A stretch of 64,000 nt of DNA from RYN-230 sp963793825 (GTDB taxonomy: Bacteria; Actinomycetota; Actinomycetes; Streptosporangiales; Streptosporangiaceae), in contig CAWCBE010000014.1 of NCBI GenBank assembly GCA_963793825.1, positions 186,001-250,000 on the forward strand. The letters are read 5' to 3'. This document shows positions 53,741-62,586 of the stretch, piece after piece (the first letter of the stretch is position 1; each line of letters begins with the position of its first letter). A program made the position numbers and the translations under genes. The notes beneath the pieces are model-generated. The model worked only from the letters and a program-made list of their open reading frames with translations. It did not search any database and was not told where the DNA came from.

Positions 53741-55360
53741 ACCGTGACCGTGGGAGTGGCCGTGGCCGCCCGCGGCCGCCTCGTCCTCCTCCTCGGGCCG
53801 CTCCGCCACCAGCACCTCGGTGGTCAGCAGCATGGCCGCAATGGACGCGGCGTTCAGCACGGCCGAGCGGGTCACCTTGACCGGGTCGATCACGCCCTGC
53901 GCGACCAGGTCGCCGTACTCGCCAGTGGCCGCGTTGAAGCCCTCGTTGAAGGGCAGCTCCGCGATCCTGGAAGTGACCACCGAGCCCTCCACGCCCGCGT
54001 TCTCGGCGATCCACCGGGCCGGGGACACCAGGGCGGTGCGCACTACGTTCACCCCGGTGGCCTCGTCCCCGGTCTTGCCGAGGTCGTCGAGCGAGGCCGA
54101 GATGTGCACCAGCGCGCTGCCTCCGCCGGGGATAATGCCCTCTTCGATGGCAGCCCGGGTCGCCGAGATGGCGTCCTCCAGCCGGTGCTTCTTCTCCTTG
54201 AGCTCCACCTCAGTGGCGGCGCCCACCCGGAGCACGCTGACCCCGCCGGACAGCTTGGCCACCCGCTCCTGGAGCTTCTCCCGGTCCCAGTCGGAATCGG
54301 TGGCCTCGATCTCCGCGCGGAGCTGGCGGATCCGGTCGCTGACCGCCTCAGGGTCGCCGGTCCCGTCCACGATCGTGGTGTCGTCCTTGGTGACCACGAT
54401 CCGCCGGGCCTGGCCCAGCGTCTCCAGCCCGACCAGCTCGAGCTTGAGCCCGACCTCCTCGCTGACCACCTCGCCGCCGGTCAGCACGGCGATGTCGCCG
54501 AGCATGGCCTTGCGCCGGTCACCGAAGCCGGGCGCCTTCACCGCGACGACGGACAGCAGCCCGCGGATCTTGTTCACCACCAGGGTGGACAGTGCCTCAC
54601 CCTCGACGTCCTCGGCAATGACCAGGAATGGCTTCTTGGTCTGCGCGACCTTTTCCAGCAGCGGCAGGAAATCGGCCATGGCGGAGATCTTGCCCGCGTG
54701 CAGCAGGATGTACGCGTCCTCCAGGACGGCTTCCATCCGCTCGGGGTCGGTGACGAAGTACGGGGAGATGTAGCCCTTGTCGAACTGCATTCCCTCGGTG
54801 AATTCGAGCTCCAGGCCCATCGTCGGCGATTCCTCAACGGTGATGACGCCGTCCTTGCCGACCTTGCTGAACGCCTCGGCGATGAGCTCGCCGATCCGAG
54901 CGTCCTGCGCGGAGACTGTCGCCACGTGCGCGATCTCCCGCTGCTCCTCGACCTCACGGGCCGACTCGAGCAGGCGGTCGGACACGGCCGAGGCGGCCGC
55001 GTCGATGCCCCGCTTGAGCGCCATCGGGTTGGCCCCCGCGGTCACCGAGCGGCGGCCCTCACGGACCATGGCCTGGGCCAGCACGGTGGCCGTGGTGGTG
55101 CCGTCACCCGCCACGTCATTGGTCTTGGTGGCGACTTCCTTGGCGAGCTGCGCACCGAGGTTCTCGTACGGGTCCTCCAGTTCCACCTCCCGGGCGACGG
55201 TCACGCCGTCGTTGGTGATGGTCGGAGCGCCCCACTTCTTGTCGATAACGACGTTGCGGCCCTTCGGCCCCAGCGTCACCTTCACGGCGTCGGCGAGGCG
55301 GTTGACGCCGCGCTCCAGCGCGCGCCGTGCCTCCTCGTCGAACTCCAGCATCTTGGCCAT
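53735..55360 (-). CDS. groEL: 60-kDa chaperonin GroEL, His-rich C-terminus
   Basis: 541 residues. It forms the folding chamber with GroES. Conserved stretches: VTLGPKGRNVVIDKKWG, DVAGDGTTTATVLAQAM, and ATP-site Asp in GGSALVHISASLDDLG region. The C-terminus GGHGHSHGHGH replaces the Gly/Met tail of the classical type, a mark of actinobacterial GroEL1. ATG 55360 is preceded by GAGG. groES lies 153 nt upstream and both are probably under the CIRCE element. Confidence 0.97.
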   Translation of the reverse strand: MAKMLEFDEEARRALERGVNRLADAVKVTLGPKGRNVVIDKKWGAPTITNDGVTVAREVELEDPYENLGAQLAKEVATKTNDVAGDGTTTATVLAQAMVREGRRSVTAGANPMALKRGIDAAASAVSDRLLESAREVEEQREIAHVATVSAQDARIGELIAEAFSKVGKDGVITVEESPTMGLELEFTEGMQFDKGYISPYFVTDPERMEAVLEDAYILLHAGKISAMADFLPLLEKVAQTKKPFLVIAEDVEGEALSTLVVNKIRGLLSVVAVKAPGFGDRRKAMLGDIAVLTGGEVVSEEVGLKLELVGLETLGQARRIVVTKDDTTIVDGTGDPEAVSDRIRQLRAEIEATDSDWDREKLQERVAKLSGGVSVLRVGAATEVELKEKKHRLEDAISATRAAIEEGIIPGGGSALVHISASLDDLGKTGDEATGVNVVRTALVSPARWIAENAGVEGSVVTSRIAELPFNEGFNAATGEYGDLVAQGVIDPVKVTRSAVLNAASIAAMLLTTEVLVAERPEEEDEAAAGGHGHSHGHGH

Positions 55361-55513
55361 GAGCACCTCAAATTAGCTTGACTAGGTCACTTGCGGCCGG
55401 GCGGCGGTCATCCCGGGCAGCTACGGACTACCGCCCCGGACGCCGGATAGCGCCGGGGCGGTGATCCGCAGCAGACATCTGGTCGCCGACGAGCCCGCCG
55501 CCGGAGCCGCGTG

Positions 55514-55825
55514 TTACTTCTCGACGATGGCGAGCACGTCGCGGGCGGAGAGGACCAGGAACTCCTCACCGTGGTACTTCACCTCGGTGCCGCCGTACTT
55601 GCTGTACAGCACCACGTCACCGACCTTCACATCCATCGGTACGCGCTTGGCGCCCGCGTCATCGAACCGGCCCGGGCCCACGGCCAGGACCTCGCCCTCC
55701 TGGGGCTTCTCCTTGGCAGTGTCCGGAATGACCAGCCCGGACGCTGTGGTCTGCTCGGCCTCCAGCGTGCGGACCACGATCCGGTCCTCGAGTGGCTTGA
55801 GCACAACCTTGGTAGCGGTTGCCAC
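55514..55825 (-). CDS. groES: 10-kDa co-chaperonin GroES
   Basis: 103 residues. Caps the GroEL chamber. The mobile loop is EAEQTTASGLVIPDTAKEKP and the roof region GEVLAVGPGR. GTG start has AGGAGG upstream. It is the first gene after CIRCE. Confidence 0.98.
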   Translation of the reverse strand: MATATKVVLKPLEDRIVVRTLEAEQTTASGLVIPDTAKEKPQEGEVLAVGPGRFDDAGAKRVPMDVKVGDVVLYSKYGGTEVKYHGEEFLVLSARDVLAIVEK

Positions 55826-55924
55826 GATCTGACCTCCTCCTCCGAAAAGGATGGCGGGAAACGACTATAGGAAGACACGACCCCGGCCGGCTGTCGTCGC
55901 GGGTGCCAGACCAGCCTCGTCGCA

Positions 55925-55951
55925 TTAGCACTCTACCCGAGAGAGTGCCAG
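55925..55951 (-). promoter_or_regulatory. CIRCE operator (HrcA site) upstream of groES-groEL
   Basis: TTAGCACTC (55925-55933), 9-nt spacer, GAGTGCCAG (55943-55951). One arm is exact; the other matches GAGTGCTAA in 7 of 9 positions. HrcA would repress here and release on heat shock. Confidence 0.9.
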
Positions 55952-56004
55952 TCCCGAACAGTAGCCCCGGCGCGCCGCATCGTCAACCCGGCGGGCCGCT
56001 GCGG

Positions 56005-57033
56005 TCAGGCCATCACGCTGGTCACCGGCAGGCCGGAATCGGCCCCGACGTCCAGCGTGGAGGCGGCCGCGCCCCGGGCCACCAGCTCCGCGCCGAGCGC
56101 GGCCACCATGGCCCCGTTGTCGGTGCACAGGCCCGGACGCGGCACGCGCAGCCGGATCCCGGCCGCCTCGCAGCGCTCCGCGGCCAGGCTGCGCAGCCGG
56201 GAGTTGGCGGCGACTCCGCCGCCGACCACCAGGTGGTCCACGCCGTACGCGCGGCAGGCCTGGACCGCCTTGCGGGTCAGCACGTCGGCCACCGCTTCCT
56301 GGAAGGACGCGGCCACGTCGGCCACCGGCACGCTGAGCCCGGCCGCCTGGCGCGCCTCCACCCAGCGGGCCACGGCGGTCTTGAGCCCGGAGAATGAGAA
56401 ATCATACGTCTGGTCGTGGTACTTGGCCCGCGGGAACGCGATCGCCGCTGCATCCCCGTCGCGCGCCGCCTTGTCGATCGGCGGGCCGCCGGGGAACGGC
56501 AGCCCCAGCAGCCGGGCCACCTTGTCGTAGGCTTCCCCGGCCGCATCGTCGATGGTGGCCCCGAGCGGCTGCACGTCGCCGGCCACGTCCTTGGTGAGCA
56601 GCAGGGAAGAGTGCCCGCCGGAAACCAGCAGTGCGATGGCCGGCGTCGGCAGTGGCCCGTGCTCCAGCTGGTCCACGGCGATATGCGCGGCCAGGTGATT
56701 CACCGCGTACAGCGGCTTGCCCAGCGCCAGTGCGTACGCCTTGGCCGCGCACACGCCGACCAGCAGCGCCCCGGTCAGCCCGGGCCCGGCGGTCACCGCG
56801 ATCGCGTCCACGTCGGCCAGGGTGACCCCGGCGGTGGCCAGGGCCCGGTCCACGGCGGGGACCATGGCCTCCAGGTGGGCCCGGCTGGCCACCTCCGGGA
56901 CGACACCGCCGAACCGGGCGTGTTCCGCGACGCTGGACGCCACCGCGTCGGCCAGCAGGTCATGCCCGCGGACCAGGCCGGCGCCGGTCTCGTCGCAGGA
57001 CGTCTCGATGCCGAGCACAAGCGGGCCGATCAC
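56005..57033 (-). CDS. tsaD: tRNA N6-adenosine threonylcarbamoyltransferase
   Basis: 342 residues. It transfers threonylcarbamoyl to A37 of ANN-decoding tRNAs (t6A). ASKHA fold, LGIETSCDETGAGLV start. The metal site includes the His pair in VNHLAAHI. GGHSSLLL, GGVAANSRLR and CTDNGAMVAALG complete the family set. GTG overlaps the rimI stop by 4 nt. Confidence 0.97.
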   Translation of the reverse strand: MIGPLVLGIETSCDETGAGLVRGHDLLADAVASSVAEHARFGGVVPEVASRAHLEAMVPAVDRALATAGVTLADVDAIAVTAGPGLTGALLVGVCAAKAYALALGKPLYAVNHLAAHIAVDQLEHGPLPTPAIALLVSGGHSSLLLTKDVAGDVQPLGATIDDAAGEAYDKVARLLGLPFPGGPPIDKAARDGDAAAIAFPRAKYHDQTYDFSFSGLKTAVARWVEARQAAGLSVPVADVAASFQEAVADVLTRKAVQACRAYGVDHLVVGGGVAANSRLRSLAAERCEAAGIRLRVPRPGLCTDNGAMVAALGAELVARGAAASTLDVGADSGLPVTSVMA

Positions 57034-57638
57034 CGGGCACCTCCGGCCGGCCGCCGGGCCGCCCAGCCAGCCATCCTCGCCAGGCGGGGCAGGCTGAGCC
57101 GCATCACCAGGGCGTCCGTGCCTGAGGGCTGGTAGTAACCACGGCGCACCCCGATCTCGGTGAAGCCGCGTCCCTGGTACAGCCGCTGCGCGCGCTCGTT
57201 GTCGATCCGCACTTCGAGAAAGACCTCCGTGCAGCCCCGCCGGGCCGCCTCACTGATCAGGGTGTCCAGCAGGGTGGCGCCCACCCGCCGGCCCCACCGC
57301 TGCTCGGCGACGGCCAGCGTCAGCACGTCGGCCTGGCCGCCCCCGGGAGTCAGCAGCCCGGCGTAGCCGATCACCTCGCCGCCGTCCTCGGCGACCAGGT
57401 AGTACCGGCCGCTGGCCACCCCGTCGAGTTCGCTGGCGAGCATGCCCTCTGTCCAGGCCTCGTCCCCGAACAGGGCATGCTCCAGCCCGAGCACGGCGGG
57501 CAGGTCGGCACGGGTCATCGGGCGCAGGGTGGCCCCGGGGACCGTCCCCTGGCCCGCGGCCTGGGCGGGCGGGCTGGCCGGGGCGCCGCCGCTGCCGGGT
57601 CCCCGCGCGGGGACCCGGCCGGCCGCTCCGGCGCTCAC
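57030..57638 (-). CDS. rimI: Ribosomal-protein-alanine N-acetyltransferase-like (RimI)
   Basis: 202 residues; GNAT fold starting near ATLRPMTRADLPAV. The acetyl-CoA loop is EQRWGRRVGATLL and the C-terminal ERAQRLYQGRGFTEIGVRRGYYQ matches RimI. About 35 extra Gly/Pro/Ala-rich residues precede the fold. GTG 57638 overlaps the tsaB stop as GTGA, and its own stop overlaps tsaD, so the three are coupled. RimI-like enzymes acetylate N-termini such as S18; substrate here not proven. Confidence 0.88.
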   Translation of the reverse strand: MSAGAAGRVPARGPGSGGAPASPPAQAAGQGTVPGATLRPMTRADLPAVLGLEHALFGDEAWTEGMLASELDGVASGRYYLVAEDGGEVIGYAGLLTPGGGQADVLTLAVAEQRWGRRVGATLLDTLISEAARRGCTEVFLEVRIDNERAQRLYQGRGFTEIGVRRGYYQPSGTDALVMRLSLPRLARMAGWAARRPAGGAR

Positions 57639-58291
57639 GCGGTCACCCGCTTGGGCGGCCCGGGCACCCGGGCGTCCGGACGGCGCAGGTAGACGGGGTC
57701 GGCCCCGGCGGCGGCCGTGCCCGCGGCGATCTGGGCGGCGGCCAGGCGGGCCAGGCGGGCGGCCGACGGGTAGGCGGGCCCGATGCCCTCCCCCAGCAGG
57801 TCCGGGTAAAGCACCGGCCCGGTGCCGGCGACCGGCACCGGCCCCGCGGCTGCCGCGACGTCGGCCGGGCGGCCGACGTCCGGGCCGGCCAGCCGCCCGC
57901 CGGTGGCGTCGTAGCGCGCCCAGTACACCTCACGGCGGCGGGCGTCGGTGGCCACCAGGAACTCGCCGCCGCCGGCGGCGGCCGCCGCGTCAGCGGCGAT
58001 CACGTCGAGGGTGCACACCCCGTAGACCGGGACGCCCAGCGCGCTGCCCAGCACCCGGGCGGTGACCAGCCCGGCCCGCAGCCCGGTATACGGCCCCGGG
58101 CCAGTCCCGGACGCCACGGCGGTGATGTCCCGCCGGCTGGCCCCGGCCTCGGCCAGCAGCGCCTCGATGGCAGCGGCCAGCAGCTCGCCATGGCGGCGGG
58201 CATCGATGGCAGTCGTCTCGGCCAGCACGTGCGTCCCGTCATGCAGGGCCACCGTCACGGCTGGCGTCGCGGTGTCGAACGCGAGCAGCAC
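57635..58291 (-). CDS. tsaB: tRNA threonylcarbamoyladenosine biosynthesis protein TsaB
   Basis: 218 residues. ASKHA-fold partner of TsaD: LLAFDTATPAVTVALHDG at the start, SGTGPGPYTGLRAGLVTARVLGSALGVPVYGV (as SGTGPGPYTGLRAG and ALGVPVYGV) typical of YeaZ. Leaderless promoter with TAGGCT 8 nt before GTG. Opens a tsaB-rimI-tsaD unit. Confidence 0.95.
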   Translation of the reverse strand: MLLAFDTATPAVTVALHDGTHVLAETTAIDARRHGELLAAAIEALLAEAGASRRDITAVASGTGPGPYTGLRAGLVTARVLGSALGVPVYGVCTLDVIAADAAAAAGGGEFLVATDARRREVYWARYDATGGRLAGPDVGRPADVAAAAGPVPVAGTGPVLYPDLLGEGIGPAYPSAARLARLAAAQIAAGTAAAGADPVYLRRPDARVPGPPKRVTA

Positions 58292-58299
58292 GAATGCAG

Positions 58300-58305
58300 A
58301 GCCTA
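58300..58305 (-). promoter_or_regulatory. -10 element of tsaB (leaderless)
   Basis: TAGGCT, 8 nt before the GTG at 58291. Confidence 0.5.
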
Positions 58306-58395
58306 ACTACCTGGCGGACCGGATGTGACCGGCGCCGCACCTGACCGGTCCCCGTGCCCGGCTCCGCGCCGGGCCGGCGGCCGGGATGACCGGGC

Positions 58396-59349
58396 CTATT
58401 TCAGCCCGGACAGCACGTTGCGGGCCGCCGCTTCCGCCCCGGCCTGGAGCTGGCTGGCCGAGACCGGGCCGTAGCCGCCCCGGCCGGAATCCCCCTCCAG
58501 CACCGCGGTGACCACCACGTTACGGTCCCGGACCACCACGGTCAGCAGGTCCGTGGTGACGCCGCCGGAGCGGGCCTGCTGGTACGCGGCGAACGCCTTG
58601 GTGCCCAGGCCGGGCAGCGTGGTGATGGCCGCCTTGGGCAGCTGGGTCGCCTTGGGCGGGCTGGCCTTCTGCTGCAACGCCTGGGCGTAGCCGTCGATGG
58701 CCGCGAACGTGGCGCTGCCGTCCCCGCTGGCCAGGCCGTTCGGCGAATACGCCTGAACCTGGACGTTCAGCAGCCGGTAGAGCGGGCGAGCGTCCAGTGT
58801 CCAGCTGCACAGGCTGGCCGCGCCGCCGTCCAACGACTGCGGCGACGCCACGATCCGCTTCCCCGGCAGGTAGGCGTTCAGGGTGCTGGCCGTGACCGCC
58901 GAGCAGGCGTTGGGAACGGTCTGGAATTCACCGGGCAGGTAGGTCGTGACCATGGCGCCGGGCAGCCGCGCCGGCGGGCTGCTCCGGCCGACCAGCCACC
59001 AGATCCCGCCGCCGATGATCACGGCGGCGGCCAGCACGCTGCCCCACAGGTACAGCGACCGCCTGGTGCGCCGGGCCCGGGCCGCTGCCTGCCGTCCCCG
59101 CGGGCGGACCGCGGGGGCCGGCTCCGGGAACTCGGGCTCGGGCTCAGGAGGAGGCTCGGAGACGTGGCGGGCGGTAGCCGGGCGCTTGCCGCGGCCGGTG
59201 CCGTCGGCCCACCGGGGATCGACCGCCAGCCCGGCCCAGGGCGGCAGCTCCTCGTCGTCGTCGGAGTAGCCGGGATCTTCCCAGCGCGGGCCGCCGCCTG
59301 GGGCGGGCAGCCGACGAGAGCGCGGGGGAACGGGCCCCTGCTGAGCCAC
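58396..59349 (-). CDS. Single-pass membrane protein with extracytoplasmic domain, unknown function
   Basis: 317 residues. N-terminal 100 residues are acidic and Pro-rich, cytoplasmic; a basic stretch (RARRTRRSL) precedes one membrane segment (YLWGSVLAAAVIIGGGIWWLV); an extracytoplasmic domain of about 200 residues follows, with two Cys in it (NACSAV and SLCSWTL) that could pair. DUF3558-like proteins look similar, but I cannot confirm. GTG at 59349 is fixed by GGAGG. It lies inside the t6A/alr cluster without a known link. Confidence 0.7.
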   Translation of the reverse strand: MAQQGPVPPRSRRLPAPGGGPRWEDPGYSDDDEELPPWAGLAVDPRWADGTGRGKRPATARHVSEPPPEPEPEFPEPAPAVRPRGRQAAARARRTRRSLYLWGSVLAAAVIIGGGIWWLVGRSSPPARLPGAMVTTYLPGEFQTVPNACSAVTASTLNAYLPGKRIVASPQSLDGGAASLCSWTLDARPLYRLLNVQVQAYSPNGLASGDGSATFAAIDGYAQALQQKASPPKATQLPKAAITTLPGLGTKAFAAYQQARSGGVTTDLLTVVVRDRNVVVTAVLEGDSGRGGYGPVSASQLQAGAEAAARNVLSGLK

Positions 59350-59455
59350 GGCGCGCCTCCGGGGACGTGGACAGACCGTGCATAACGGCGCGGGACGCAT
59401 TGCCGGCCAGGCCGCCAGGGAGCACTGACGTCAGCAATGCAGGGACAGACCGAAA

Positions 59456-59977
59456 CTATATGGCCTCAGGAGTGACCGGCACGCCACAACCCGCGGATTC
59501 CGTATCGCCCGCCCACCGTGCACCGATACCGGTCAAGGTCACCTGCCGCGCGTCGGCGTCGCCGGGGGCCGGGCTCATCGTGATGCCGATCTCCAGCCGG
59601 TCCGCGGCCAGTCCCTCGACCAGCCCGCCGCCCCATTCCACGACGGTCACGCAGTCGTCCACGGACGCGTCGAGGTCTAGGTCGTCCACTTCGGCCACGC
59701 TGGACAGCCGGTAGGCGTCCACGTGCACCAGGCCGGGGCCCCCGGCCAGCGACGGGTGCACCCGGGCGATGACGAAGGTCGGCGAGGTTACCGGGCCGCG
59801 CACCTGCAGGCCCGCCCCGATGCCCTGGACCAGGGTGGTCTTACCCGCCCCGAGCGGGCCGTTGAGCACGAGAAGGTCGCCGGCCCGCAGCCGGCCGGCC
59901 AGGCGGCGGCCCAGCGCGTGCATGTCCGCCGCGGTGGGCACCTCGATGTGCTCAGCTGGGGACGGCATCGCCTGCAC
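59456..59977 (-). CDS. tsaE: tRNA threonylcarbamoyladenosine biosynthesis protein TsaE
   Basis: 173 residues. P-loop ATPase that drives the TsaBD complex: Walker A GPLGAGKTTLVQG, then VTSPTFVIARVH, LVHVDAYRL, and WGGG in VVEWGGGLVE. GTG or the ATG three codons later may start. It is separated from tsaB by the membrane protein gene but lies in the same direction. Confidence 0.96.
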   Translation of the reverse strand: MQAMPSPAEHIEVPTAADMHALGRRLAGRLRAGDLLVLNGPLGAGKTTLVQGIGAGLQVRGPVTSPTFVIARVHPSLAGGPGLVHVDAYRLSSVAEVDDLDLDASVDDCVTVVEWGGGLVEGLAADRLEIGITMSPAPGDADARQVTLTGIGARWAGDTESAGCGVPVTPEAI

Positions 59978-60034
59978 CTCTGCCCTCTCGCTGTCAGCTG
60001 TCCGGGCGCCCGCTCCCGGGCGCGGCCGGAGGGG

Positions 60035-61159
60035 TCAGGCCGACCGCTCGCCGGCCCCGCGCTCCGCCTCCACCCGGGCGATCAGGCCGGCAATGGCACC
60101 GTTGACCACCTCGGGGGACTCCAGGATAACGGCGTGCCCCGCGCCCGCGACCCAGACCAGTTCCGCGCCGGGTATGCCGGAGGCCAGGTCCAGGCCGAGT
60201 GACGGGGAGATCAGCCGGTCCTTGTCGCCGGTCAGCACGACCACCGGGACCCGTCCCACCGTCTCCAGCGTGCCGCGCAGGTCCACCGCATACAGCGCCT
60301 CGCCGAACGCCGCCACCACCTCGATCGGCGTGGACCTGATCATCTGCTCCAGGAAATCGACCAGGACCGGGTTGACGCCCGGGTCGCCGAACCCAATGAA
60401 CCGGGTGGACAGGAACGACACGTCGCTGGCCATCCGGCGGCCATGCTCGACCAGCATGGCCCGGTAGCCGGTCGCCGCGCCGCGCAGCACCACCGGCAGC
60501 GCCCGGCGGAGCACCGGCCGGGCCAGCCCCGGCATCCACGGGCTGCCCGCGTCCAGGCCGCTCGCCGTGCTGGAGATCAGCGCCACCCCGGCCACCTTGG
60601 TGCCGAACAGCGCGGGATACCGCTCGGCCAGCGCCATGATCGTCATGCCGCCCATGGAGTGGCCGATCAGCACCACCGGCCCGTCGCCGGGGGCCGCCGC
60701 CTGGAGGACCCGGGCCAGGTCCTCCCCCAGCTGGCCGATGCTGGCCGTGCTGCCGCCCGGGGACCGGCCGGAGCGGCCATGGTCCCGCTGGTCCCAGAAC
60801 ACCATCCGGTACCCGCGCAGGGCGGCCCGCTGGAAGTGCCAGCAGTCCTGGTTCAGGGTGTACCCGTGGCAGAAGATCAGGGTCAGCGGATGCGGCTGGC
60901 GGCGGCGGCCGCGGCGCCGGGCCGGGCCCTCGGGGGGCGCCGGCTCGTCGATCTCCACATGCAGCGCGACGCCGTCGTCGGCCAGCACGGTGAGCGGGCG
61001 GCCGCGCAGCTCACCCAGGTTCTCCGGCGGGGCGGTCCGGCGCAGCACCTGGACCCGGCCGATCGCGATTCGCTCGGCCGCCACCAGCGCGCCGGCTCCC
61101 GCGGCCACCGCGCCCGCGGCCAGCCCGGCCGCGCCGGTGATCCGCCGCCAGGTCGCCAT
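60035..61159 (-). CDS. Alpha/beta hydrolase, membrane-associated
   Basis: 374 residues. An N-terminal hydrophobic helix (AAGLAAGAVAAGAGALVAA) suggests membrane anchoring. Hydrolase core: LIFCHGYTLN oxyanion region, nucleophile Ser in IGHSMGGMT, acid in TGDKDRLIS, and His in GAGHAVI. ATG at 61159 has GGGAGG upstream. Its place between alr and tsaE is conserved in actinobacteria. Substrate unknown. Confidence 0.9.
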   Translation of the reverse strand: MATWRRITGAAGLAAGAVAAGAGALVAAERIAIGRVQVLRRTAPPENLGELRGRPLTVLADDGVALHVEIDEPAPPEGPARRRGRRRQPHPLTLIFCHGYTLNQDCWHFQRAALRGYRMVFWDQRDHGRSGRSPGGSTASIGQLGEDLARVLQAAAPGDGPVVLIGHSMGGMTIMALAERYPALFGTKVAGVALISSTASGLDAGSPWMPGLARPVLRRALPVVLRGAATGYRAMLVEHGRRMASDVSFLSTRFIGFGDPGVNPVLVDFLEQMIRSTPIEVVAAFGEALYAVDLRGTLETVGRVPVVVLTGDKDRLISPSLGLDLASGIPGAELVWVAGAGHAVILESPEVVNGAIAGLIARVEAERGAGERSA

Positions 61160-61257
61160 CCGCACCTCCCGCCGCTCTCCGGCTGCCACGCCCGGCGGGT
61201 GCCTCCGGCAGTCCCCGGGTCACCCGGCCCGGATGCGCCACGCCGGGAAACTCGATC

Positions 61258-62445
61258 TCACAGGACGCCTGGCCCCGCGGAGGCTGAGCCCGCCGTAGGC
61301 ACCGGGTCCCGTGACTCGAATGCTACTCCAGAGTAGGTTCGGGGCACCCGGCCCGCGAAGTTGGTGACGACCTCGTAAGACACCGTGCCCAGCGCCTCGG
61401 CCCACTCCTGCGCGGTCGGCTCCCCGGAATCTCCCGGGCCGAACATCACGACCTCATCGCCGGCCTGCGCGGGCTCAGCGCCGAAATCCAGCACGGACAG
61501 GTCCATGCAGACCGTCCCGGCGATGCGCCACCGCTGCCCGCGGGCCTGCACCGGGACCACGCCGTAGGCCTGCCGCGGGATGCCCTCGGCGTAGCCGAGC
61601 GGGATCAGCCCCAGCGTGCTCTCCCCGCGGGTGGTGTACCGGTGCCCGTAGGACACGGGGGTGCCGTCCGGGACCCGCTTGGCCAGCACCAGCTTCGTCT
61701 TGAGCGTCATGGCCGGGCGCAGCCAGCCCGGTGCGCCGCCGGGCAGGGTGGCCAGCCCGTAGACCGCGCCGCCCGGCCGGACCAGGTCGAACCAGGTCTC
61801 CGGCAAAGTGATCGCGGCGGCCGTGTTGGCCAGGTGGCGTACCTCGGGCCGGGCCCCGGCCGCCTCAGCCAGCGCCACCGCCTCGGTGAACCGGTCCAGC
61901 TGGGCCGCGATGGACGGGTGACCCGGCATGTCCGCGCAGGCCAGATGCGACCAGATCCCCGCAATCACGACATTTGCGGCCGTCTCCGCGGACCGGGCCG
62001 CCGCGACCAGGGCGGGCCAGCCGGCTGCGGTCGCCCCGCCCCGGGCCATCCCAGTGTCGATCTTGAGATGCACCCGGGCCGGGCGCCCGGCCAGCGCGGC
62101 GGCCGCCGCGACCTCGGCCAGCAGCGCTTCGGAGTCGACGGCCAGGTCGATGCCCTCCCGGACCGCCTCCTCGTGGGCCGCACCAGGCACCCCGGTCAGA
62201 CAGAGCACCCGGGTGGTGATCCCCTCCCGGCGCAGCGCCAGGGCCTCGTGCACGTGCACCACGCCCAGCCACTCGGCGCCGCCGGCCAGCGCGGCGTGCG
62301 CGGCCGGGACCATGCCGTGCCCGTAGCCGTCCGCTTTGACCACCGCCATCAGCTGCGGGCCGGGGATACGGCTGCGCAGCGCCTCGACGTTGCCGGCGAT
62401 GGCGTCCAGGTCTATCAGTGCTTCCGCGGGACCATCCATGGCCAT
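61258..62445 (-). CDS. alr: Alanine racemase
   Basis: 395 residues. PLP enzyme making D-Ala for peptidoglycan. The PLP Lys is in AVVKADGYGHG. HLKIDTGMARGG, IWSHLACAD, RPGGAVYGL and GTVCMDLSVLDFG are family landmarks. Two possible ATGs (62445 and 62439). A 30-bp repeat array lies directly upstream of the gene. Confidence 0.95.
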   Translation of the reverse strand: MAMDGPAEALIDLDAIAGNVEALRSRIPGPQLMAVVKADGYGHGMVPAAHAALAGGAEWLGVVHVHEALALRREGITTRVLCLTGVPGAAHEEAVREGIDLAVDSEALLAEVAAAAALAGRPARVHLKIDTGMARGGATAAGWPALVAAARSAETAANVVIAGIWSHLACADMPGHPSIAAQLDRFTEAVALAEAAGARPEVRHLANTAAAITLPETWFDLVRPGGAVYGLATLPGGAPGWLRPAMTLKTKLVLAKRVPDGTPVSYGHRYTTRGESTLGLIPLGYAEGIPRQAYGVVPVQARGQRWRIAGTVCMDLSVLDFGAEPAQAGDEVVMFGPGDSGEPTAQEWAEALGTVSYEVVTNFAGRVPRTYSGVAFESRDPVPTAGSASAGPGVL

Positions 62446-62461
62446 CCAGTGTGCCAGCCCC

Positions 62462-62570
62462 GCCGTGCCGGCCCGCCCAGCCAGCCCGCCGCCGTGCCAG
62501 CCCCGCCCAGCCAGCCCGCCGCCGTGCCAGCCCCGCCCAGCCAGCCCGCCGCCGTGCCAGCCCCGCCCAG
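62462..62570. repeat. 30-bp tandem repeat (about 3.7 units) between nnr and alr
   Basis: A 29-bp variant at 62462, perfect 30-bp units from 62491 and 62521, and a partial one from 62551. It fills most of the gap between the nnr stop and alr start, where an alr promoter would be expected. Confidence 0.9.
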
Positions 62571-62586
62571 GTTCAGTCCAGCCAGC

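Noticed and set aside
62462..62570. CRISPR array
   Set aside because: Units are head-to-tail with no spacers; it is a minisatellite. The same holds for the other arrays.
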